Shown here: positions 7,423 through 16,302 of the stretch, piece after piece
Layout of the letters: every line of letters begins with the position of its first letter
Position numbering within the stretch: the stretch's first letter is position 1
Origin: Lachnospiraceae bacterium
GTDB taxonomy: Bacteria > Bacillota > Clostridia > Lachnospirales > Lachnospiraceae
DNA: 22,965 nt
Direction of reading: 5' to 3'
NCBI GenBank assembly: GCA_900766575.1
Contig: CAAFVW010000105.1
Coordinates: forward strand, 1-22,965
Notes under the pieces: generated by a model
The model's database searches: none
What the model saw: only the letters and a program-made list of their open reading frames with translations
Told to the model about the DNA's origin: nothing
Made by a program: the position numbers and the translations under genes

Positions 7423-8955
7423 TCACTTTCCAAACAATGTACTCAGAATTCCTCTCTTAATAACCTGGGCACCGGTATTAATCAGTTGGCGCTCAATCTG
7501 GGCCTGTCTGCGTTCCGCCGCCTTTTCCTTCTTTTTCTGGGCAGCTTCCCATTCCTTCTGCTTCTGTTTCACTGCATTTTCCTGGAACTTCGCCTGCTGC
7601 TTTGCCAAAGCTTCCTTATCCTTCTCCAACTGTGCGCGCTCTGCTGCCAGCTGTTCAGCTTTGGCTTCATGCTCCATGGTATCCGTCAGTACTTCGTAAG
7701 CAGATATATTGTCGACTGCCTGATCGTACCGGTCCATGCCATCTCGAGTCATCAGATTCTTCCGCTCTGCCTCATCCACGGGTCCCATAAAGCTCTGGGG
7801 ACAGATGATTGAGGTACGCTGCGCAATGCCAGGCACACCATTCTCATCCAGGAAGGAGGTCAGGGCTTCTCCCACACCTAATTCCATAATCACTTCTTCT
7901 GCCTTGAATGCAGGATTCGGCCGCAAGGACTGTGCTGCTGCCCGGACTGCCTTCTGCTCTGCCGGAGTGTATGCACGCAGGGCATGCTGTACCCGGTTGC
8001 TGAGCTGCGCCAGTACGGAATCCGGAATATCACTGGGGCTCTGGGTCACAAAATAAATACCGACACCCTTGGAACGAATCAGCTTCACCACCTGCTCTAT
8101 CTTCTGTACCAGAACCTTCGGTGCATCAGCAAATAATAAATGGGCTTCATCAAAGAAAAATACAAGCTTCGGCTTCTCCAGATCCCCGGCCTCCGGTAAT
8201 TTTTCAAAAAGTTCAGACATCATCCACAGCAGAAAACTTGCATACAAAGTCGGATTCTGCACCAGTTTTACACAGTTTAAGACATTTACAATTCCCTTAC
8301 CATAGACATCCGTGCGCATCCAGTCATAGATGTCCAGATCCGGCTCTCCGAAAAAGAGGTCACCGCCCTGATTTTCCAGGGGAAGCAAAGCCCGCAGGAT
8401 ACCTCCAACCGACTGTCTGGAAATGCTTCCGTAAGTCGTCAGATATTCCTCCTTGTGCTCAGCCACGTAATTCAGCAGAATGCGGAGGTCTTTCAGATCA
8501 ATCAAAAGGAGTCCCTTGTCATCCGCGATGCGGAATACAATATTCAGTACCCCTTCCTGTGCCGTAGTCAGCCCAAGGATCCGCGATAGCAGCTCCGGCC
8601 CCATATCAGAAATGGTGGCTCTCACCGGATGCCCGCCTTCCTGATGAATATCCCAGAAGCACACCGGATAGGCTTTGTACGCAAAGCTGTCACGGATACC
8701 AAATTTATCGATTCTTTTTTCCATGGATTCGGAAGCGATGCCCGTCTGTGCGATGCCGGAAACATCTCCCTTGACATCACACAAAAATATCGGTACTCCC
8801 GCATCCGAAAAAGATTCCGCCATAGCTTTCATGGTGATGGTCTTGCCGGTGCCGCTGGCTCCTGCAATCAGACCATGACGGTTACTCATGGCAAGCTGCA
8901 TATTCACACGTTGTCCATCCGCCAATCCCATATAAATCTGTCCGTCTGTATACAT
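7423..8955 (-). CDS. HerA-like ATPase of the DUF853 family
   Basis: The 510-residue protein is a FtsK/HerA-type P-loop ATPase of the bacterial DUF853 (YjgR-like) group. Its cellular role is not established. It shows GLIAGASGTGKT (Walker A 32-39), the LCDVKGDVSGIAQ strand just after it, Walker B KLVFFFDEAHLLFAD near 265, and YFVTQSPSDIPDSVLAQLSNRVQHALRAY, which holds the sensor and arginine-finger part. A charged Lys/Glu/Gln-rich coiled coil (about 430-490) precedes the last 20 residues. No membrane segment is seen. The ATG at 8955 is preceded by GAGAGGATGAGGG. It is transcribed away from traX, converges on the GNAT remnant and has no partner such as NurA nearby, so a role in DNA handling is inference from the fold only. 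Confidence 0.9.
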   Translation of the reverse strand: MYTDGQIYMGLADGQRVNMQLAMSNRHGLIAGASGTGKTITMKAMAESFSDAGVPIFLCDVKGDVSGIAQTGIASESMEKRIDKFGIRDSFAYKAYPVCFWDIHQEGGHPVRATISDMGPELLSRILGLTTAQEGVLNIVFRIADDKGLLLIDLKDLRILLNYVAEHKEEYLTTYGSISRQSVGGILRALLPLENQGGDLFFGEPDLDIYDWMRTDVYGKGIVNVLNCVKLVQNPTLYASFLLWMMSELFEKLPEAGDLEKPKLVFFFDEAHLLFADAPKVLVQKIEQVVKLIRSKGVGIYFVTQSPSDIPDSVLAQLSNRVQHALRAYTPAEQKAVRAAAQSLRPNPAFKAEEVIMELGVGEALTSFLDENGVPGIAQRTSIICPQSFMGPVDEAERKNLMTRDGMDRYDQAVDNISAYEVLTDTMEHEAKAEQLAAERAQLEKDKEALAKQQAKFQENAVKQKQKEWEAAQKKKEKAAERRQAQIERQLINTGAQVIKRGILSTLFGK

Positions 8956-9010
8956 TGTTGTCCCTCATCCTCTCTTTTCCCTACATCTATAGAATTTTTT
9001 CCTGTAACCT

Positions 9011-9152
9011 CTATGCCTTTTTAAAACGTTTCATAACATCCAACATTTCCTCCTGTGCTGCCTTTTGTTTTCTGTCAATATCTGTCCGTCCGGCAGGCTT
9101 TGCAGCATATAAATGCCGGGTTCCGTCATCAGGGTTTCACATACTCTTTCAT
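9011..9152 (-). pseudogene. Possible micro-ORF with CCC-UGA frameshift (46 residues if joined)
   Basis: From ATG 9152 the frame reads MKEYVKP then UGA (9131-9129). Skipping one base after CCC opens a second frame, DDGTRHLYAAKPAGRTDID then RKQKAAQEEMLDVMKRFKKA, ending at UAG 9011. The second part has a protein-like, basic and amphipathic look. The ATG has no ribosome binding site, and the likely promoter at 9163-9192 would start RNA almost at the ATG. It may be a decayed gene, a recoded leader peptide before the HerA-like gene, or chance. I do not recognise the product. Confidence 0.25.
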
Positions 9153-9159
9153 AGTTATA

Positions 9160-9188
9160 TTTACTATAGCGCATAAACAAGATATAAT
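9160..9188 (+). promoter_or_regulatory. Likely traX promoter
   Basis: TTTACT (9160-9165), 17 bases and a perfect TATAAT (9183-9188) stand about 44 bases before the TTG start at 9232. The -35 box is weak (4/6). Confidence 0.5.
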
Positions 9189-9192
9189 GCAA
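9163..9192 (-). promoter_or_regulatory. Candidate divergent promoter for the HerA-like gene
   Basis: The minus strand reads TTGCAT (9192-9187), 18 bases, TATAGT (9168-9163). It overlaps the opposing traX promoter, so the two could compete for polymerase. It would leave a leader of about 200 bases before the HerA-like start at 8955. Confidence 0.4.
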
Positions 9193-9231
9193 CTATATCC
9201 TTCCGTAAGGAATTTTGAAAGGAGTTTCATT

Positions 9232-9999
9232 TTGCAAAACAAAGTATCTCATTGTTCTATTTTCCCACCGGATCTCAGTGCTCTGACGCTGCATATCCTC
9301 GCTATGGCATTCATGTTCTGTGATCACCTGTGGGCTACCCTCGCCGGAGATGCCTGGTGGCTGACCGGCATCGGCAGACTGGCGTTCCCGATGTTCGCCT
9401 TTTTCCTGGTGGAAGGCTTCTTCCATACCCATGATAAGAAAAAATATTGCGGGCGGCTGCTTCTTCTGGCCATTCTGTCAGAACTTCCCATTAACCTGAT
9501 GTACAGCGGACTGTTATTCTACCCGTTTCATCAGAACGTGATCTGGACGCTGCTCACAGGCTTCCTGTGTATCTTGGCAATTGATACACTACGGAAAAAA
9601 TGTCCGGTCTGGCTGTGGATACCCGCAGTCCTTTTGCTCTCTGCCGTCGGCTACGTGCTGGCAACCCTTCTCATGTTCGATTATTACGGAGAAGGCGTTC
9701 TGACTGTTATCGTATTCTACCTCTTCCATGGGAAAAAATGGTGGCAGCTTGCCGGACAGTTTGCCGGGCTCTACTGGATCAATGTCATGCTGTTGGCAGG
9801 AATGCAGATTCCATTACAGCTTTTCGGTCATGCCTTCGAGATTTCAGAACAGGGGCTGGCGCTGTTGTGTCTGCCGCTTCTGTGGTGCTACCATGGACGC
9901 CAGGGTACGCATAACCGTAAGATCCAGATTGCCTGCTATGCCTTTTATCCGGTGCACATGCTGGTACTGGGGATTCTGTCAAAGCTGATTTTCAGTTAA
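9232..9999 (+). CDS. TraX-family integral membrane protein
   Basis: The product has about 255 residues and many hydrophobic helices. The TraX family (named for the F-plasmid pilin acetylase) includes many chromosomal Firmicute members of unknown substrate. The family pattern is visible: LSALTLHILAMAFMFCDHLW at the first helix, GRLAFPMFAFFLVEGFFHTHDKKKY in the second, then SELPINLMYSG and FYPFHQNVIWTLLTGF, ending with CYAFYPVHMLVLG. Acyl transfer at the membrane is the likely chemistry, by family resemblance. I chose the TTG at 9232 because AAAGGAG stands 7 bases before it; the open frame reaches back to 9055 but without a site. It has its own promoter and stands alone, ending near a shared terminator. 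Confidence 0.85.
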   Translation: MQNKVSHCSIFPPDLSALTLHILAMAFMFCDHLWATLAGDAWWLTGIGRLAFPMFAFFLVEGFFHTHDKKKYCGRLLLLAILSELPINLMYSGLLFYPFHQNVIWTLLTGFLCILAIDTLRKKCPVWLWIPAVLLLSAVGYVLATLLMFDYYGEGVLTVIVFYLFHGKKWWQLAGQFAGLYWINVMLLAGMQIPLQLFGHAFEISEQGLALLCLPLLWCYHGRQGTHNRKIQIACYAFYPVHMLVLGILSKLIFS

Positions 10000-10040
10000 A
10001 ACTCATAGCGTTGGCAGAAAGTCTATTCCCTGAAACGCAA

Positions 10041-10070
10041 AACTCCCGATGGAAAAATCCACCGGGAGTT
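10041..10070 (-). terminator. Terminator of the ptb-buk unit, possibly also serving traX
   Basis: AACTCCCG (10041-10048) pairs with CGGGAGTT (10063-10070), and TGG with CCA inside, with one A-C mismatch and a 6-base A/T loop. On the minus strand, 18 bases after the buk stop, the stem is followed by TTTTGCGTTT. On the plus strand CTATATTTTA follows, a weaker tract. Confidence 0.75.
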
Positions 10071-10087
10071 CTATATTTTACTCTAAA

Positions 10088-11155
10088 TTAGTACTGCTTC
10101 ACCTGTTCTTCGCCGTTCATGACACGCAGAGCCCCTTGAGCCAGAGCTAACAGCTCGTCCTCACCGGGATATACGGTCACGGGAGCAATCCAGCCGCATC
10201 TCTCTTTCAGTTTAGCCACTACATCCTCACCGTATGCGATACCGCCAGTGATAATGATCTGGTCTACCTTACCATTCAGTACACAGGCCATAGCACCGAT
10301 ATCCTTGGCTACCTGAAGCAGGAATGCCTGTTTTACTTCGGCAGCCCTGGCATCCCCTTCGTTGGCACGCTTGGTTACTTCACGCATATCGTTGGTTCCC
10401 AGATAAGAGTTCAGACCGCCCTTACCGATCAGCTTTGCACTGATCTCTTTCTCGGTATATTTTCCGGAGAAACACATTTTTACCAGTGCTGCACAGGGAA
10501 CACCGCCTGCACGTTCGGGAGAGAATGCGCCGTCGCCATCGAATGCGCTGAATACATCTACAACCTTACCGTCCTCATGTGCACCTACAGATACGCCGCC
10601 GCCCATGTGAACAACCACCAGACGTAAGGACTCGTAAGGCTTGCCTGCCTCTTTTGCATATCTCTTGGCTACTGCCTTCTGGTTCAGGGCATGGAAGATA
10701 CTGCCTCTGGGGATTTCTTCCAGACCGGAATATCTTGCAATGGGCATCAGTTCATCTACTACAACGGGATCTACGATGTAAGAGGGAACACCGATCTCAT
10801 CGCCGATCTCTCTTGCCAGAATACCGCCCAGATTGGAAGCATGCTGACCCTGCACACCGATTTTCAGATCCTCCAGCAGATCATCGGTTACCGCATAAGT
10901 ACCGCTGGGGATGGGCTTTAACAGACCGCCACGTCCTACGATCACGTTGAAGCTCTTTAAGTCGCAGTCCTTCTCTGCCAGCAGATCAGTAATGATCTTC
11001 TTACGGAAATCCTTCTGCTCGAAAATAGTATCGTATTTGGAGATTTCCTCTGTGGAATGTCTTAATGTCTCTTCAAATAATAAGTTCTCATCCTCGAATA
11101 CACCGATCTTGGTGGAGGTGGAACCGGGATTAATAACCAGACTCTTAATTGCCAT
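10088..11155 (-). CDS. buk: Butyrate kinase
   Basis: Butyrate kinase converts butyryl phosphate and ADP to butyrate and ATP, the last step of one butyrate-forming route. The product has 355 residues, typical for the family, and belongs to the acetate kinase superfamily. It shows the phosphate-1 motif LVINPGSTSTKIG (6-18), VVVHMGGGVSVGAH, and AFDGDGAFSPERAG, plus IIITGGIAYGED near the end. The length and NPGSTSTK rather than NCGSSS favour butyrate over acetate kinase. The start is ATG 11155 with a strong AGGAGG 8 bases upstream. The reading frame stays open for 39 further codons to the end of ptb (see 11156-11272). It is second in the ptb-buk unit and ends at the terminator 10041-10070. Branched-chain acyl phosphates are possible alternative substrates. 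Confidence 0.95.
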   Translation of the reverse strand: MAIKSLVINPGSTSTKIGVFEDENLLFEETLRHSTEEISKYDTIFEQKDFRKKIITDLLAEKDCDLKSFNVIVGRGGLLKPIPSGTYAVTDDLLEDLKIGVQGQHASNLGGILAREIGDEIGVPSYIVDPVVVDELMPIARYSGLEEIPRGSIFHALNQKAVAKRYAKEAGKPYESLRLVVVHMGGGVSVGAHEDGKVVDVFSAFDGDGAFSPERAGGVPCAALVKMCFSGKYTEKEISAKLIGKGGLNSYLGTNDMREVTKRANEGDARAAEVKQAFLLQVAKDIGAMACVLNGKVDQIIITGGIAYGEDVVAKLKERCGWIAPVTVYPGEDELLALAQGALRVMNGEEQVKQY

Positions 11156-11272
11156 TGTGTGTTTCCTCCTATATTCACTCTTATGCTTTACCGCTTTGTC
11201 CACTACAGCATCGATACCTGCCGACAGCAGTTCACCCGCAGCTTCTACCGCGGCTTCTATCACGATATCCAT
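11156..11272 (-). other. Open 39-codon stretch between ptb and buk, in frame with buk
   Basis: An ATG at 11272, three bases after the ptb stop, opens a frame that runs without a stop into buk. It reads MDIVIEAAVEAAGELLSAG, then IDAVVDKAVKHKSEYRRKHT. The first part looks like an amphipathic or membrane-seeking helix, not random sequence, and resembles the start of small Clostridial hypothetical proteins as far as I recall them. It could be an N-terminal extension of a longer Buk form, or a small gene that lost its stop. The good AGGAGG before ATG 11155 argues that the normal Buk start is used. A weak AAAAGGAA inside the ptb end might serve ATG 11272. Confidence 0.4.
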
Positions 11273-11275
11273 AGC

Positions 11276-12193
11276 TTATTTCTGATTCCTTTTCATCTCT
11301 TCTGCTACAACTGCTGCCAGTGCCAGGGAGTATACCTTGGTCTCGAAGGTATCGGAACGGCTGGTCAGGACAACAGGCACCTTGGTACCGGTCAGGATGC
11401 ATCCGTTCTTTACTTTTACCATATGTACGATTGCCTTGTATACCAGGTTGCCGGCATGAATATCCGGAAACAGCAGCACGTCTGCGTCACCCTGGATCTT
11501 ACGGTCGGTCGCTCCCTTATGCTTGGCAGCTTCGGGATCGATAGCCAGGTCCAGAGACAGCGGTCCATCTACGATACAGCCGGGAATCTGACCTTCTTCA
11601 CACATCTTGGTCAGCTCGGCAGCGTCTACGGTAACAGGCATCTTGGGATTTACAACTTCTACGGCGGCCAGAGGTGCTACCTTGGGCACTTCCACACCGC
11701 AAGCCTTACATACGGGAATGGTATTTTTAATGATCTGTACCTTTTCTTCCAAAGTAGGGTAAGTCATAAATGCCACATCGGTCAAAAACAGCAGTCTGTC
11801 GATGCCGGGGATCTCAAATACACATACATGAGACAGGGTTCCACCGGTACGGAGACCTACTTCTTTATTCAAAACGCTCTTTAAGAAATTCTTGGAATCA
11901 ATCAGACCCTTCATATACATATCGGCACGACCGTCATGCGCCAGCTTTACAGCCTTCAGAGAAGCTTCAATTACGTCCGGCTCATTGATGATCTCATAAT
12001 CGGACAGATCCATGTTCATGCCAGCTGCAATCTCACGAATCTTCGCTTCATCGCCTACCAGAATTGCATCTGCAATGCCCAGTCTCTTGGCTTCATGTAC
12101 AGCTTCCAGAACGGCACTGTCCTGTGCAACGGATACTGCTACGGTCTTTTTCCCACATTCTTTTACCTTTGCTACGATGTCATCAAAATTCAT
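11276..12193 (-). CDS. ptb: Phosphate butyryltransferase
   Basis: Ptb exchanges CoA for phosphate on butyryl-CoA, giving butyryl phosphate for Buk. The 305-residue length is the family norm. Family marks include DAILVGDEAKIREIA near the N terminus, GRADMYMKGLIDSKNFLKSV, RTGGTLSHVCVFE, FLTDVAFMTYPTLEEK, VDGPLSLDLAIDPEAA and DVLLFPDIHAGNLVYK. I chose ATG 12193 (MNFDDIVAKVKE), preceded by GGAAAGGAATGGAAG; a longer frame to 12361 covers the promoter and is not protein-like. It is first in a two-gene unit with buk. The nearby promoter and terminator suggest both are made together. Confidence 0.94.
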   Translation of the reverse strand: MNFDDIVAKVKECGKKTVAVSVAQDSAVLEAVHEAKRLGIADAILVGDEAKIREIAAGMNMDLSDYEIINEPDVIEASLKAVKLAHDGRADMYMKGLIDSKNFLKSVLNKEVGLRTGGTLSHVCVFEIPGIDRLLFLTDVAFMTYPTLEEKVQIIKNTIPVCKACGVEVPKVAPLAAVEVVNPKMPVTVDAAELTKMCEEGQIPGCIVDGPLSLDLAIDPEAAKHKGATDRKIQGDADVLLFPDIHAGNLVYKAIVHMVKVKNGCILTGTKVPVVLTSRSDTFETKVYSLALAAVVAEEMKRNQK

Positions 12194-12299
12194 TTTCTTC
12201 CATTCCTTTCCGCCCCTTTGTAAGGCTTCCAGCAGCCCCAGACAATAGCAGTCTCGCCCGATTCTGCTGTTTTTCTGAATAGTCACTCTAATCGTTAAA

Positions 12300-12328
12300 A
12301 TAATAACACACTGGAATATAAAAATCAA
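12300..12328 (-). promoter_or_regulatory. Likely promoter of ptb-buk
   Basis: The minus strand reads TTGATT (12328-12323), 17 bases, TATTAT (12305-12300), about 107 bases before the ptb start. The long leader between is not otherwise explained, and I saw no known riboswitch in it. Confidence 0.55.
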
Positions 12329-12361
12329 GGGAATACACAGATATGTGCAAAAAAGCCACAT

Positions 12362-13003
12362 CTAAATGAGGTGGCCGATCTCTGAAAGCGTTGGTACGCA
12401 TGCATACAGGCATTTCTTTAAGCTTTCATCCGGCTGCGTCTGGTCCGGCACCATGACAACCCTGCATCCGGCGCGGTAAGCACTCATGACACCGTTGGGA
12501 GAATCCTCCACCGCCATGCACTGTTCCGGGGGCAGCCCCAGCTGCTCACAGGCGTAAACGTAAATGTCGGGAGAAGGCTTTCCCTCCGCTACCATGGTTG
12601 CTGAGATCAATTTATCAAAATAGGAGCGAAGTCCTGTAACTGCCAGATACTTCTCCGTCCGTTCCAGATCGGTTGCCGTGACCACTGCTGTGGTAATATG
12701 TCTTTTCTTCAGTTCTTCCAGCAGCTCCACAGCTCCCGCCTTCCGTTGGATGCCATCCCGGTCCAGCGCTTCTTCCATCATTTCTTTCCGCTTATCGCGC
12801 ACCGCATAATAGTCAAAATCTTCGCCGTACCAGGCCTTGAGCAGTCTGGGTGCAAAAGGTCTGCCCAGACTGCGCATCATAAGTGCCTGTTCATCTGTCA
12901 TGTGATACCCGCAGGCCGCCAGCGCCTTCGGCCAGAAAACACGATAATATTTTTCGGTATCGATCAGCGTACCGTCCATATCAAATAAAACTGCCTGCAT
13001 CAT
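12362..13003 (-). CDS. HAD-superfamily phosphatase, beta-phosphoglucomutase-like subfamily
   Basis: The 213-residue protein is a haloacid-dehalogenase-type hydrolase. It has motif I LFDMDGTLIDT with nucleophile Asp 8 and acid Asp 10, motif II TTAVVTATD, motif III EGKPSPDIYVYA with the lysine, and motif IV VEDSPNGVMSA. The helical cap between motif I and II is of the phosphoglycolate phosphatase/beta-phosphoglucomutase type. A phosphorylated sugar or similar metabolite is the probable substrate, but it cannot be told from sequence. Its ATG overlaps the stop of the GLUG gene as ATGA, so translation is probably coupled to it. That links a soluble enzyme to an envelope operon, which is unusual. 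No clear terminator follows before the ptb promoter. Confidence 0.88.
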   Translation of the reverse strand: MMQAVLFDMDGTLIDTEKYYRVFWPKALAACGYHMTDEQALMMRSLGRPFAPRLLKAWYGEDFDYYAVRDKRKEMMEEALDRDGIQRKAGAVELLEELKKRHITTAVVTATDLERTEKYLAVTGLRSYFDKLISATMVAEGKPSPDIYVYACEQLGLPPEQCMAVEDSPNGVMSAYRAGCRVVMVPDQTQPDESLKKCLYACVPTLSEIGHLI

Positions 13004-16000
13004 ACCTGTCCCTCTGTCTCAGTGCCTTCCGGATCGTTTTCGTTTTCACTGCTTTCTTTTGTATCATTTTCTGTATCATTTTCTTCCGCAGCTTTTTCTG
13101 CTTTCCGGGCACATTTGGCCTGTTTCCGGTTCTTTCTGCGCTTTGCCGCTTTTTTTGCAAGCAATACCATCAACAGGATCACCACTGCACCGCCGACACT
13201 GCCAAGAACGATTGCCAGAGTATAACTGTCTTCCGCTTCCACAACGCGGAAGCTGCCGGGGACATTCATGGTAAACTGTCTGTAGGTGCCAATTACTGTG
13301 GATTCTACTTCCCGGAATTCGCCCTCCTGCTCTATCTGGACTACTGCATTGTCCGCATCCTCGCAGAAGACACGCAGGGTAACTTCACCGGTAACATCCG
13401 GAGCATCCTCTTCCATGGAATTCGTCAATGCAACCGTATACACATCATCCTCTACCTGCAAATGTAATGCTGCATTCGGATAGAAGTTGCCCTCCGCCAT
13501 AACCAACGGTTTGTTGTCATCATTTTTCTCTGCAGAAGCTATGGATGCGGTCCATTCTTCATACTCCGCCTCCAATACCTTATTGCCGGTAATATAGCTG
13601 AAATCATAATCCGGCCATACACCGTAATAGCCATCCTTCTCAGGCACTGCCGGAATCTGATCCTCGGACAGATAATCTCCGTAGCTGCATTGATAAGAAG
13701 CCACTTCCACACCATCTGCCTGGAAAGAGATGGTGAACTTTGTAAAGGCCTCCGGAACACCCTCTTTGCTGCAGAATTCCTCATAGGACAACGGTGTGGC
13801 TCCGCCCTGATAACCGATGCCGTCTACGCCTCCGGCGCCTCCTTCTACATAATAGTTACCGTACAATGTGCCATCGTCACTGATTTTTCCGGCAATACTG
13901 CCCTGGGCTTCGCCGGACATATCCAGATCATTGTACGCGTAGCTGTAGAAAATATCACAGCCCTCACCGGCGATGCCGCCGATATTATTTTTACCGGTGA
14001 TCCTGCCCATGCTGTAACAGCTCCGGATTGCATAGTTGTCGGACCCTGCAATGCCACCTACATAACTGCCTCCGGTACTCTCTATCGGTGCATAGGATTC
14101 GCAGGAAATGACAGCGCCGAACTCTGCCTTGCCGACAACACCGCCCACATAATCCTTCTTACCGGTCACATCGCCGAAGTTGCGGCTGTCTCTCACAACC
14201 GCCTTGATCGTCTGCTCCACATCAAAGCTCTCCGATCCGGTCAGGGTGATATCGTCCTCCGGGTCAAAATCGTATTCCGTTGCCACTTGTCCGACAATAC
14301 CGCCGACATTGGTGTCCGCTTCTACGGTACCTCGGTTCACACACAAGGTTACTTTTCCCTTCTGGAAGCTGGAAGTATCATACCGGGCTTCTTCGGTTCC
14401 CTCTGGCTCTGCTGCGCCATCCTCAGCATCCGGATCTCCGGGATTTACTTCTCCCTTGCTGGCAGCCTCATCGGAAGTGTCTTCTACAGAGATTCCCTCG
14501 TATCGGAAAAGATCATCCCGGATTTCGCTGACCAACCTCCGCAGAACCCTCGCCTGTTCCATCAGGTCATCCACGTGATCCCGGGTATTATCCGTACCTG
14601 CTTCCAGTACATCACCTAACTGCCCCAGTTGGTCAAAAGCATTATCCAGACTCTTATTCAGTGTATCCAGATTATCCTTGATGCCGCCGCTGCGGTCCGA
14701 GGAAGCATTCGCCATGTTATCCAGGTGTTTGGCAGCACTCTCTCCGAATTTTTTCAGAGCAGCCTTATAGCTTTCCGTATCATTCGGTACTGTAACCGTG
14801 ATGTTTCCGTTATTGCTGTTGCTTCCATCTATGCGTCCGTCAATGGCATCATTGATATTTCCAACAATGTCTGCAGCAGTGCTCCCTGTATTGCCGTCAC
14901 CGGCGTTGTCCGTACCGCCTTCATCAGCGATGATGCCAGTATCATTGCCAGTGTCATTACCGGTATCCGTATTCGTGCTGTCAGGCGGCGGTGTTGCAAC
15001 GATACCAGCGCCATTGATCACGATATTGTCATTATTATCGTTATTATTACCGCCATTATTCTTGTTCAGATCATCATTCAGTGTCTTCATGTCGTTGCTG
15101 ACACCGTTCAATTCCTGATTATAGATATACCACAGGTCTGTTGCAGTTCCGGTAAGGGAATTCCCCGCGCCATTGGCATCTTTCAGATTGGTGCTGATGT
15201 TTCTGGCAATGGCGGAGGCCTGCTTGTTGTAACTGCTGATATCCTTCTGCGCAGCATCTAACAGATCCAGGAATTTGTCGGTCTCGGTATCCAATTCCTT
15301 CAGTTTGTCACTGAGATATTGGATCTCCAGAAACGGTTCCATCTGACCAACAATGCCTCCGACATCCTTTCTGCCCTGCACATAGCCGGTATTGGTACAA
15401 TTCTGCAGATAACCCTGATGCAGTCTGCCTACGATACCGCCGGTATTGTAGCCTACATGTTGATAGCCGACCGCTCCGGAATTGGAGCAATAATAAATTT
15501 TACCATCGGAAATACCTGCGATACCACCGGTGTCTGTATGAGCGGTCACATTGGAAGTACTGTTGATCTGCTCCAGATTGTCCATCGTGATATCATCCAG
15601 CTCATAGGTCACTTCCGTGCTGTAAGTATTGATGTTTCCATTGTTGCTGCAATTATTCAGAATACCGTGGTTATTGCCCACGATACCTCCCGCTGAATGA
15701 TTGCCGATCACATCTCCGGAGGATTCACACCGACGGATTTCCCCGCTCTCAGCGTTTACCCCGGCGATGCCGCCGACCTCAGTATCACCAATCACGTTTC
15801 CGGCAAATTTGCAATTTTCAATACTGCCGTAATTCACACCGACAATACCGCCGACCTGGTCCTGGCTTCCGGATGGCGATATTTCCCCGGTTACCGTAAG
15901 GTTGCGGACTTTGGCCCCTTCCTGTACATACCGGAACAGACCTGCCGCAGAACCGTTCCCCGTCAATTTCACATTGGAGATCGTAAATCCGCCGCCATCA

Positions 16001-16302
16001 AAAATCCCCCCAAAAGTAGGAATACTGAATTCACTTGCCATGCTCAGAACAATATCGTTCTGCAATACGACCTTTTTATCTCCGGACCAGCTATCCAGTA
16101 TGCAGTTCTCTGCCAGCTTCCGCAGATCTTCTTCAGTGCTGATCTCTACGACCATATAATCCTGTTCTTTTAAAGTACTGCTGTAACCACTGCCGCCCTT
16201 GTACTGCTCATAGGTCAGTGTCTCCGCCGCATAGACCGTGGACGGTGTCTGCAGGATCAATGCTGCTCCCAGCAGGAAACATAATACTCTCTTACTGTTC
16301 AT
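13000..16302 (-). CDS. Large GLUG-repeat surface protein with C-terminal membrane anchor
   Basis: This 1100-residue protein should be exported and anchored. It starts with a signal peptide (MNSKRVLCFLLGAALILQ, likely cut after VYA at 25). It ends with one membrane helix (about 1027-1049), then a Lys/Arg-rich stop and an acidic tail inside the cell. Two blocks of GLUG repeats (VGGIVGVNYGSIENC, GGIAGVNAESGEIRRC and many similar units) flank a central part with helical stretches and an Asn/Asp/Gly/Thr-rich linker. GLUG repeats are expected to form a beta-solenoid and occur in bacterial surface and adhesion proteins. I chose ATG 16302, which overlaps the exporter gene's end by 11 bases, behind GCGAGGGAA; a frame from 16398 lies inside that gene. 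No LPXTG signal is present. The function is unknown; it probably works with the adjacent exporter. Confidence 0.85.
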   Translation of the reverse strand: MNSKRVLCFLLGAALILQTPSTVYAAETLTYEQYKGGSGYSSTLKEQDYMVVEISTEEDLRKLAENCILDSWSGDKKVVLQNDIVLSMASEFSIPTFGGIFDGGGFTISNVKLTGNGSAAGLFRYVQEGAKVRNLTVTGEISPSGSQDQVGGIVGVNYGSIENCKFAGNVIGDTEVGGIAGVNAESGEIRRCESSGDVIGNHSAGGIVGNNHGILNNCSNNGNINTYSTEVTYELDDITMDNLEQINSTSNVTAHTDTGGIAGISDGKIYYCSNSGAVGYQHVGYNTGGIVGRLHQGYLQNCTNTGYVQGRKDVGGIVGQMEPFLEIQYLSDKLKELDTETDKFLDLLDAAQKDISSYNKQASAIARNISTNLKDANGAGNSLTGTATDLWYIYNQELNGVSNDMKTLNDDLNKNNGGNNNDNNDNIVINGAGIVATPPPDSTNTDTGNDTGNDTGIIADEGGTDNAGDGNTGSTAADIVGNINDAIDGRIDGSNSNNGNITVTVPNDTESYKAALKKFGESAAKHLDNMANASSDRSGGIKDNLDTLNKSLDNAFDQLGQLGDVLEAGTDNTRDHVDDLMEQARVLRRLVSEIRDDLFRYEGISVEDTSDEAASKGEVNPGDPDAEDGAAEPEGTEEARYDTSSFQKGKVTLCVNRGTVEADTNVGGIVGQVATEYDFDPEDDITLTGSESFDVEQTIKAVVRDSRNFGDVTGKKDYVGGVVGKAEFGAVISCESYAPIESTGGSYVGGIAGSDNYAIRSCYSMGRITGKNNIGGIAGEGCDIFYSYAYNDLDMSGEAQGSIAGKISDDGTLYGNYYVEGGAGGVDGIGYQGGATPLSYEEFCSKEGVPEAFTKFTISFQADGVEVASYQCSYGDYLSEDQIPAVPEKDGYYGVWPDYDFSYITGNKVLEAEYEEWTASIASAEKNDDNKPLVMAEGNFYPNAALHLQVEDDVYTVALTNSMEEDAPDVTGEVTLRVFCEDADNAVVQIEQEGEFREVESTVIGTYRQFTMNVPGSFRVVEAEDSYTLAIVLGSVGGAVVILLMVLLAKKAAKRRKNRKQAKCARKAEKAAEENDTENDTKESSENENDPEGTETEGQV

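Noticed and set aside
12194..12361. 56-residue N-terminal extension of Ptb
   Set aside because: It covers the probable promoter and the residues do not match the family start.
13690..14619. 309-residue plus-strand ORF opposite the GLUG gene, and 14629-15261
   Set aside because: Both are shadows of the repetitive glycine/isoleucine-rich GLUG coding sequence.
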